34,301 nt of DNA, taken from Gemmatimonadota bacterium. GTDB lineage: Bacteria > Gemmatimonadota > Gemmatimonadetes > Longimicrobiales > Gaopeijiaceae. The stretch is from positions 1 to 34,301 of the forward strand of contig JAURER010000027.1 of NCBI GenBank assembly GCA_030827315.1. Reading direction: 5' to 3'. Positions within the stretch are counted from its first letter, which is position 1, and each line of letters opens with the position of its first letter. The position numbers and the translations under genes were made by a program. Below, one piece after another: positions 7,154 through 12,984 of the stretch. The notes beneath the pieces are model-generated. The model ran no database searches. It had not been told where the DNA came from and saw nothing but the letters and a program-made list of their open reading frames with translations.

Positions 7154-7831
7154 CTACGGGGTGGTCGCGACCGACGCCGACGAAATCCAGGCGGCGTGCG
7201 TGTTCGCGTCCTCGATGTGAATCCGTCCGGCCATGATCCCGTGGCCGATGCCGCAGATCTCCGCGCACTGGATGCCGAACTCACCCGTCATCGTCGGCCG
7301 GAACCAGCCGGTGATCGACCGACCGGGCAGGGCGTCCTGCTTCAGGCGGAAGACCGGAACGGAGAAGTCGTGGAGCACGTCACGCGACTCGAGCTTGAAG
7401 TGGTAGGTCTTCTCCACTTCGACGTGCAGGTCTTCGACGGTGAAGATGTCGTCTGCGGTGTCGAGCTCGTTGTCGGCTCCGGGATGCTGGAACGTCCAGG
7501 CCCACTGCTGCCCGATGATTCGGATGGTGGAGTCGGCTTCGGGAAGGACCTGCTTCACGTTGTACCACACGCGAACCGACCCGATGATGATGAAGACGTC
7601 ACACACCAGCACGAGCGCGTGCGGAATCGTGATCCACCGACTGACGTGCTTCTCCTTGCCGGTGAGGTACTGCGACTTCTTGCCGGGCCTGGCGCGGAAC
7701 TTCCAGATGAGCCAGAAGAACATGGCTTCGGCCAGGAGGAACCAGAATCCGGCGAGGACCGCGACGAGGTTGATGAGGCCGTCGATGTCGCTCGCGTACG
7801 TCGAGGCCTGGACCAGGAAGCGTTCGAGCAT
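7154..7831 (-). CDS. ctaC: Cytochrome c oxidase subunit II (CuA, no cytochrome c domain)
   Basis: This 225-residue subunit accepts electrons from cytochrome c at the binuclear CuA centre. It has two membrane helices (about 20-44 and 70-88) and a periplasmic cupredoxin domain with the aromatic GQQWAW patch at 107-112. CuA ligands are His154, Cys189, Glu191 (main chain), Cys193, His197 and Met200. No signal peptide or lipobox is obvious. There is no C-terminal haem domain, unlike classical caa3 subunit II, and the operon instead carries the haem on subunit IV. The glutamate that normally marks the K-channel entrance before the second helix aligns with Val63, matching the altered K-channel of subunit I. 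Confidence 0.97.
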   Translation of the reverse strand: MLERFLVQASTYASDIDGLINLVAVLAGFWFLLAEAMFFWLIWKFRARPGKKSQYLTGKEKHVSRWITIPHALVLVCDVFIIIGSVRVWYNVKQVLPEADSTIRIIGQQWAWTFQHPGADNELDTADDIFTVEDLHVEVEKTYHFKLESRDVLHDFSVPVFRLKQDALPGRSITGWFRPTMTGEFGIQCAEICGIGHGIMAGRIHIEDANTHAAWISSASVATTP

Positions 7832-7834
7832 CTG

Positions 7835-8008
7835 CTAACCCATCCTCGTGCTCATGATGATGAACAGCGCCGCGAGGCAGAACAGCACCGCCCCGATTGC
7901 CGTGATCTTGAATGTCTTCGCCGCGTCGAGAAGCGCCTCGTTCTCGGAGTCGGGAGGAAGGGCAGGCACGCCGGCCGGGGGCGCCGTGGTCGTCGATTTG
8001 TCAGCCAT
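7835..8008 (-). CDS. 57-residue single-span membrane protein of the oxidase operon
   Basis: An ATG at 8008 opens a 57-codon frame ending at TAG 7835, 3 bases before the subunit II start and 9 bases after the dihaem cytochrome gene. The peptide has a polar, proline-rich N-terminus (MADKSTTTAPPAG), a charged stretch, and one hydrophobic helix at about residues 35-52 (FKITAIGAVLFCLAALFIIM) followed by STRMG. The tight fit between two oxidase genes and the clean membrane segment support a real gene. It could be a small oxidase subunit of the CcoQ/CtaF type or an assembly factor. I do not recognise its sequence family. Confidence 0.75.
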   Translation of the reverse strand: MADKSTTTAPPAGVPALPPDSENEALLDAAKTFKITAIGAVLFCLAALFIIMSTRMG

Positions 8009-8017
8009 GTCGGTCCC

Positions 8018-8653
8018 CTACCGGAGCGTCTGGACGTAGGCGATGACGTCCTGCATCGCCTGATCGGTCAGCGCGAGCGAGTTCACCCGCATGGTCACGC
8101 CCCACGTGTCGCCGGGACGGGCCCCACGGGCGCCGCTCTTGAAGTTGCGCAGCTGATTGAGCAGGTACCAGTCGTCAAGCTGGACGATCGGCGGGGCGTG
8201 GAGGTCCGGATTCCCGAGACCGTCGGCCCCGTGACACGCCGCGCAGACCGCGTACGACGCCGCGCCCACGCCGGCGTTGCCGTGCAGGGTGCTCGCAGGG
8301 AAGTGCGGGTCGAGCGAGGCCACGTACTCCGCGACCGACTCGACGTCTCCCTCGCGGTTCAGCGTCAGCGCCATCGGCCGCATCCGCAGTCCCGGGAGGT
8401 CGCCGGCGTGGTCGCCCCGGTAGCCCGCCTGGAACCCTCGCAGCTGATCCTGGATGTACCACTGCGGGAGCCCGGCGATGGCCGGTGCGGCGATGTCGGG
8501 GTTGCCGGCTGCCTCCGCGCCGTGACACGGCTGGCACGTCTCGTAGAGCTCGGCGCCACGCGCCATGCCGACCGGGGGCGGCGTCGCGTCACACGCGGCG
8601 GCACCGATGACGAGCAGCGGGAGTCCGATCCGTCGAACGTTTCGAAGCATCAT
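8018..8653 (-). CDS. Dihaem cytochrome c lipoprotein (c4-like)
   Basis: This 211-residue protein has a hydrophobic N-terminus ending GAAAC (Cys21 probably lipidated) and two cytochrome c domains. Haem sites are CQPCH at 40-44 and CAACH at 137-141. Candidate Met ligands are Met91 or Met94 for the first domain and Met188 for the second. The repeated QWYIQDQLRGF / DWYLLNQLRNF segments show that the two halves are duplicated, as in cytochrome c4. It would be anchored on the periplasmic side and carry electrons to the oxidase encoded downstream. The start is ATG 8653 or 8650, both overlapping the stop of the Trm112-like gene. A long upstream extension of the frame is rejected because it covers that gene. 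Confidence 0.93.
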   Translation of the reverse strand: MMLRNVRRIGLPLLVIGAAACDATPPPVGMARGAELYETCQPCHGAEAAGNPDIAAPAIAGLPQWYIQDQLRGFQAGYRGDHAGDLPGLRMRPMALTLNREGDVESVAEYVASLDPHFPASTLHGNAGVGAASYAVCAACHGADGLGNPDLHAPPIVQLDDWYLLNQLRNFKSGARGARPGDTWGVTMRVNSLALTDQAMQDVIAYVQTLR

Positions 8654-8907
8654 GCCTGTGTGGATAGTGGGATCGACTCGTCGATCAGCATGATCGGGAT
8701 GTCGTCCCGTACCGGGTAGAGAAGGGTCCCGTCCTCCCGGACGAGGGCCTCGGCCAGCGTCTGCGTGACGGGCTCGCCGCCACGATTCTTCAAGGTGCCC
8801 GCCTCGATCGCCGCATTCACCCTGCCGACGAGCTCCGCGTCCGCAACGCGCAGCGGCTGCTTCGTTTCGGGACAGACGAGAATGTCGAGAAGGATTTGGT
8901 CGACCAT
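8650..8907 (-). CDS. Trm112/UPF0434-like small protein
   Basis: This 85-residue protein has the family pattern of Trm112/YcaR proteins: an N-terminal LLDILVCPETKQPL, a middle insertion, and a C-terminal LLYPVRDDIPIMLIDESI. Only one of the usual zinc-binding cysteines (Cys12) is seen. Relatives act as small partner or activator proteins of methyltransferases, or are of unknown role. It is the first gene of the oxidase operon and its TGA overlaps the dihaem cytochrome start. I see no good ribosome-binding site before ATG 8907. Its place ahead of oxidase genes may be incidental or may point to a role in maturation. Confidence 0.85.
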   Translation of the reverse strand: MVDQILLDILVCPETKQPLRVADAELVGRVNAAIEAGTLKNRGGEPVTQTLAEALVREDGTLLYPVRDDIPIMLIDESIPLSTQA

Positions 8908-9060
8908 GACGGGCGGTTCGCGGAGGCACGAGAGAGGGTCGCGTCCGCAAACCCTGTCCGTGTCCCACGGTTCAAGTACTTTCTCAGGCGCCCGGATTCC
9001 TGCCCGGGTGCTCGAGCCGGAAAAAGGTACTGCACTCCTACAGCGAGCGGGAGCCTCCAT

Positions 9061-9630
9061 ATGAAGCTTCGTGAAGAATTTCACAAGGTCGCTCGGGCTC
9101 GTGGCCGACTCTGGCCGGGTGTCGTCGTCGCCCTGCTCGCGCTTTCCGCGTGCGCTGACGCGGACGCGGTGCCCGCGGGGGGAGCGGCCACACCCGTCGC
9201 CGGGAGCGACGCCACCCCGGCCTTGGGCGCAGACCGGGCTGCGCCCGCCCTGCCGGCCGCGGGGTATGCCTGGGTCGTCTTCGGAGCCGACACGGTGCTC
9301 GCGGAAGTCGCCGCCACCGCGGACGAGCGCGCGGAAGGGCTGATGTATCGGGACGCGGTACCCGACGGAACCGGCATGCTCTTCGTGTTCGAGGACAGCC
9401 GCCCCCGCGCGTTCTGGATGGCGAACACGTACGTGGCCCTCGACATCGCGTACATGGACCCTTCGTACCGCATCGTCGACATCGTCGCGATGGAGCCTCT
9501 GGACATGGATACGTACCCCAGCAGGGCTCCGGCCATGTTCGCGCTGGAGGTGCGCCAGGGCTGGTTCGCCGAGCACGGCATTGCCGTGGGAACGCAGCCG
9601 ACGATCGTCTTCGGCGTCCAGAGGCGCTGA
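9061..9630 (+). CDS. DUF192 lipoprotein
   Basis: This 189-residue protein has an N-terminal signal ending LLALSAC (probable lipidated Cys at about residue 31), an Ala/Pro/Gly-rich linker to about residue 65, and a DUF192 domain. Family marks are AEVAATADERAEGLMYRD, the DGTGMLFVFEDSRPRAFWMANT segment and a closing ALEVRQGWFAEHGI. DUF192 proteins are small conserved proteins, mostly exported, with no firm biochemical role. The frame is open from 8896, but ATG 9061 gives a proper signal peptide and is preceded by GGGAGCC. It is divergent from the oxidase operon, so the 153 bases between them should carry promoters for both, though I could not pick a convincing one. Confidence 0.9.
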   Translation: MKLREEFHKVARARGRLWPGVVVALLALSACADADAVPAGGAATPVAGSDATPALGADRAAPALPAAGYAWVVFGADTVLAEVAATADERAEGLMYRDAVPDGTGMLFVFEDSRPRAFWMANTYVALDIAYMDPSYRIVDIVAMEPLDMDTYPSRAPAMFALEVRQGWFAEHGIAVGTQPTIVFGVQRR

Positions 9631-9635
9631 CCCCG

Positions 9636-9662
9636 CCGCCCACGGGGCCCCGGGGCCGGCGG
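9636..9662. terminator. GC-rich hairpin between convergent genes
   Basis: CCGCC at 9636-9640 pairs with GGCGG at 9658-9662, and inside lies a perfect 12-base palindrome GGCCCCGGGGCC (9646-9657). It sits in the 34 bases between the ends of the DUF192 gene and the aminotransferase gene, so it could serve both directions. There is no T-tract on either side, so a classical intrinsic terminator is not shown. Confidence 0.3.
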
Positions 9663-9664
9663 AC

Positions 9665-10828
9665 CTACCGGACCGCCGCTCTCAGCACCTCTGCAAGAAC
9701 GCCTATGTCCGTCTCGTCGTTGTACACGTTTGCCGAAAGCCTCAGCGCGCTGCCGCGCAGCGACGCCGACACGTTCCGCGAAGCGAGGTCGTCGCGCAGC
9801 TTCGCGAGGTCGACGGACGTCGGCATCCGCAGCCCGAAGAGGTGGTGGGCGCGCCATTCCTCGGCCTCGACCGAGTAGCCCAGCCGACGGACCTCGGCGA
9901 GAAGACCCGCCGTGAGCTCGCGGCAGTAGGCCTGAATCCGCTCGGGCCGCCACTCCAGCAGAAGCTCAAGGCTCGCCTTTGCGATCGGAGCGAGGAAGAA
10001 GTTCGAGCGCTCGGCCACGTCGTAGCGAACCGCGCCGGGCAGATAGGCGTCCTGGTAGTCCACGAGACGCTGAAAGTCGTGGCTACGCTCCCGCGCGATC
10101 CACGTCTCCTCCAGGGGCACCCCGTGGTCGAAGCGTTCCGAGAAGTAGGCAAACGAGAACGAGTACGGCCCGAGGAGCCACTTGTACGCCGCGCAGATCA
10201 GCACGTCCGGGCGCACCGCCGAGGCGTCGAACGGGAGCGCGCCCACCGATTGCGTGGCATCCACCACCAGCGCCGCACCCACCTCTCGGCAGCGACGTCC
10301 GATGGCGACCAGATCGAACCAGGTGCCGTCCGTCCAGTGCACGTTCGGAACCGCGACCAGCGCGGTCTTCACGTCGATGGCCTCCAGAAGCCGTTCGTTC
10401 CACGTCCGCCCGCGTTCCTCTCCGCCGCCGGGACCGACCATCCGCAATTCGGCCCCGGATTCCGCCGCGATCCTGCGCCACGAGTAGACGTTTCCCGGAA
10501 ACTGCTCCTGCGTGAGGACTAGATTCTGTCCGGCCGATACGGGGAGGTTGCGCGCCGCGGTCGCGACCCCGTAGGAGACGCCGGGCTGAATCGCAACACG
10601 CCCAGGCTCGGAAACGCCCACGAGCTTCGCGAAGAGCTCGCGCAGCCTGTCCGTCTCCCAGAAGGCGTCGGGCGGCACGATCGCGGTCGGCATGCGCTTC
10701 TTGCGAATCGCCTCGAACCCCGCCTCCTCGGACGCGCGCGGAAGAGGCCCCATGTAGGCACAATTGAAGTAGTGGTAGTCCCGCGCGAGCTGGAATTCGT
10801 CGCGGCGGCACGTGAGCACGTCGCTCAT
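9665..10828 (-). CDS. Class V aminotransferase (PLP-dependent, cysteine desulfurase-like fold)
   Basis: This 387-residue PLP enzyme of the class V aminotransferase family carries the cofactor residues Asp190 and Gln193 in VVDATQSVGALPFD and Lys216 in AAYKWLLGP, which forms the Schiff base. I see no cysteine in the loop used by NifS/SufS desulfurases, so a desulfurase role is less likely than transamination, lyase or epimerase chemistry. The frame is open to 10984, but ATG 10828 overlaps the stop of a 35-residue membrane peptide (ATGA), and upstream residues look non-coding. It is the last gene of the minus-strand run that includes the amidase and TRAP transporter. Its substrate is unknown. 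Confidence 0.9.
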   Translation of the reverse strand: MSDVLTCRRDEFQLARDYHYFNCAYMGPLPRASEEAGFEAIRKKRMPTAIVPPDAFWETDRLRELFAKLVGVSEPGRVAIQPGVSYGVATAARNLPVSAGQNLVLTQEQFPGNVYSWRRIAAESGAELRMVGPGGGEERGRTWNERLLEAIDVKTALVAVPNVHWTDGTWFDLVAIGRRCREVGAALVVDATQSVGALPFDASAVRPDVLICAAYKWLLGPYSFSFAYFSERFDHGVPLEETWIARERSHDFQRLVDYQDAYLPGAVRYDVAERSNFFLAPIAKASLELLLEWRPERIQAYCRELTAGLLAEVRRLGYSVEAEEWRAHHLFGLRMPTSVDLAKLRDDLASRNVSASLRGSALRLSANVYNDETDIGVLAEVLRAAVR

Positions 10829-10932
10829 TCTTGGTCTTCGTCCTTGGAGCGTGCGTAGAAGGCAGCGTACAGGATCAGCCAGAAGAACCCCGACGTGATC
10901 GCGGCCAGCATCACGATCTCGAACGTGTCCAT
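10825..10932 (-). CDS. 35-residue single-span membrane peptide coupled to the aminotransferase
   Basis: An ATG at 10932 preceded by GAGGGAAG opens a 35-codon frame ending at a TGA that overlaps the aminotransferase ATG (ATGA). The peptide is MDTFEIVMLAAI, a hydrophobic middle with FFWLILYAAFYA, and a charged tail RSKDEDQE. It is therefore a single membrane helix with an acidic C-terminus. A good ribosome-binding site, exact overlap and clear membrane helix argue for a real gene rather than chance. The role is unknown. It may also work as a leader that couples translation to the aminotransferase. Confidence 0.6.
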   Translation of the reverse strand: MDTFEIVMLAAITSGFFWLILYAAFYARSKDEDQE

Positions 10933-10997
10933 CTTCCCTCACGGGGGGGTACGAGGAACCGGTTACAGCTCTGCGGAACGGCACCTCGGGGCAACGG

Positions 10998-12941
10998 CTA
11001 ACGCACTCCGCGCAGCGTCGCCACGGCCGCGCCCCGCGGTTGCGACCCTGTCAGGAGAATCAGATGCATGTCGCCAGCCTCGAGCGCTTTCCTTTGCGCC
11101 GAGGAGAGTCTGACGACACCGGACCCGTCCCCCTCTCCGGGGGCCAGAAGACGATGCGCGACCTGCCAGCCGTCCTGGCCGTCTGCCCAGCGCAGCGCGA
11201 GCGCATGGACGTCTCGGGCGGCCACGTTCACGACCCGCAGACGCCACGCCAGATCCGACCGCGTCTCGTCGAACGTCAGAGTGCCCTCGATGCTGACCGC
11301 CGGTGCATCGCCTGCCCCGACGCGCGTGCCGGACACGATCCCCTCGGGCAGTCCCGCCTCGATCCGGATCTCCCGGAGCGGTGGGGCGGCGCCGTTCACG
11401 AGCGGTGGGGTGCTCCACGGCTCGCGACGGTGCTCCGTCTCCACCTCGAACGCATGTGCGAGCGCCACCAGTCTGGCGTCGTCGAGTGTGCGGCCCACCA
11501 TCTCGATGCCGATGGGAAGCCCTCCGTCGGTGAAGCCCGCCGGAACGCTGAGGGCCGGAAGCCCGGTGTTCGCGCTGAGGCTGCAGCTCGACCCCCGCTG
11601 AGGGTCGCCGATGACGGCCGGGATCGTACGCACGGTCGGGAATACGAGCGCGTCCAGCGAATGACGGTTCAGGGCCCTCTCCACGGCCTCGCGAAGCGGA
11701 CCGCGGCGCGCGAGCGCCGCGCGGTACGCCTCCGTCTCTCGCGCCTCGGGCTCGTTGCGCACCCGCATGCGCGGCACCAGTTCCTCGTGTACGAGCCCCA
11801 GGGCGAGCATCTCCCCGAGCGAGTCCACCGGCGCATCTGGGCTCGCTGCGAGGTAGTCGATCAGGTCCCACTTGAACTCGTGGTGAATCACGCCCGAGTC
11901 CGCGATCAGCGAATCGAGATGTTCGATCTCCACGGTGACCGTGTCCGCACCCAGCTCCACCATCCGCGAAATTGCGACGCGCACCACGCGGTCCGCCTCC
12001 TGCTCCTCCGGCGCCGACGCGAAATACGCCTCCAGTAGTCCGATCCGGGCCCCATTCAGGGTCGCGCCATCCAGAGCATCGACGAATCCCGGCAGGTCCC
12101 GTCCGGTGAGGATCGCCGTCGCCGGATCCGCCGGGTCCACCCCGATCGTGGCGTCGAGGGCGATGGCGAGGTCGCGCACGGTGCGTGCCAGCGGGCCGCC
12201 CACGTCCTGCGTGTGCGAAAGGGGCACGATACCGTCGATGCTCGACAGCCCCTTCGTGGGTCTCAGGCCCACGAGGTCGTTCTGCGCGGCGGGGATCCGA
12301 ATGGAGCCGCAGGTGTCGCTCCCCCATCCCACCGCGGCGAAGGTCGCAGCGATGGCGGCGCCCGTGCCGCCGCTGGAGCCGCCCGGGTTGCGGCTCAGAT
12401 CGTACGGGTTGAGCGTCTGCCCTCCCATCGACGAGATGGTCGTGATGCCGGAGGCGAGCTCGTGCATGTTCGCCTTGCCGACGATCACCGCACCGGCGTC
12501 CCTCAGCCGCGCGACCTGAAACGCGTCGTCGGGGGGAATGAAGCCGGCCAGCGCGAGCGTGCCCGCACTGGTGGGCATGTCGAACGTGTCATAGTTGTCC
12601 TTCAGGATCACCGGAATGCCGTGCAGCGGCCCTCGGGGACCGCGCTCCCTACGTTCGCGATCGAGCGCCGCGGCGTGGGCGAGGGCATCCGGATTGAGCC
12701 ACACCATGGCGTTGATGGCGGGGCCCGCCCGGTCGTACGCCGCGATGCGGGCGAGATACGCTGCCGTGATATCCACGGCCGAGGCTCGGCCCGACGACAT
12801 GGCCGCCTGCAGCTCGGTGATGGACGCACCGACGACCTCCACCTGCGCGATCGCGCGATCGGTGCAGACACACGACAGGGTGACGAGTGCGGCGACGAGC
12901 GCGGGACGTCCGACCGGAAGAGCCCGGGAAGGAATTCTCAT
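10998..12941 (-). CDS. Secreted amidase (amidase signature family) with C-terminal extension
   Basis: This 647-residue protein has a signal peptide (about residues 1-32, ending RAIAQ) and an amidase-signature domain. The Ser-cisSer-Lys triad is visible: Lys114 in VILKDN, Ser189 in NPGGSSGG and Ser213 in GSDTCGSIRIPA, where a Cys replaces the usual Gly two positions before the nucleophile. The family hydrolyses C-N amide bonds. The catalytic domain ends at about residue 530, and the last 110 residues look like a beta-sandwich-type extension of unknown role. Export suggests attack on an amide outside the cytoplasm. It follows the DUF5916 gene by 43 bases. The start is ATG 12941. Confidence 0.92.
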   Translation of the reverse strand: MRIPSRALPVGRPALVAALVTLSCVCTDRAIAQVEVVGASITELQAAMSSGRASAVDITAAYLARIAAYDRAGPAINAMVWLNPDALAHAAALDRERRERGPRGPLHGIPVILKDNYDTFDMPTSAGTLALAGFIPPDDAFQVARLRDAGAVIVGKANMHELASGITTISSMGGQTLNPYDLSRNPGGSSGGTGAAIAATFAAVGWGSDTCGSIRIPAAQNDLVGLRPTKGLSSIDGIVPLSHTQDVGGPLARTVRDLAIALDATIGVDPADPATAILTGRDLPGFVDALDGATLNGARIGLLEAYFASAPEEQEADRVVRVAISRMVELGADTVTVEIEHLDSLIADSGVIHHEFKWDLIDYLAASPDAPVDSLGEMLALGLVHEELVPRMRVRNEPEARETEAYRAALARRGPLREAVERALNRHSLDALVFPTVRTIPAVIGDPQRGSSCSLSANTGLPALSVPAGFTDGGLPIGIEMVGRTLDDARLVALAHAFEVETEHRREPWSTPPLVNGAAPPLREIRIEAGLPEGIVSGTRVGAGDAPAVSIEGTLTFDETRSDLAWRLRVVNVAARDVHALALRWADGQDGWQVAHRLLAPGEGDGSGVVRLSSAQRKALEAGDMHLILLTGSQPRGAAVATLRGVR

Positions 12942-12984
12942 GGCCCGAAGGTATGGTGCCGAGCGCAGCCCGGCACCTCGTCTC

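Noticed and set aside
6878-8719. Long plus-strand open frame opposite the oxidase genes
   Set aside because: It mirrors subunits I and II and the dihaem cytochrome, whose metal ligands fix the real strand.
8908-9060. Promoters in the gap between the oxidase operon and DUF192 gene
   Set aside because: Both genes need one here, but no -35/-10 pair stands out. A weak inverted repeat CCCGG/CCGGG is not enough to call a site.
9665-10828. Cysteine desulfurase (sufS/iscS)
   Set aside because: PLP residues are present but no active-site cysteine loop is visible and no Fe-S assembly genes are nearby.
10829-10984. Upstream start for the class V aminotransferase
   Set aside because: The added residues do not resemble the family, and ATG 10828 overlaps the small membrane peptide stop in the ATGA form seen throughout the window.
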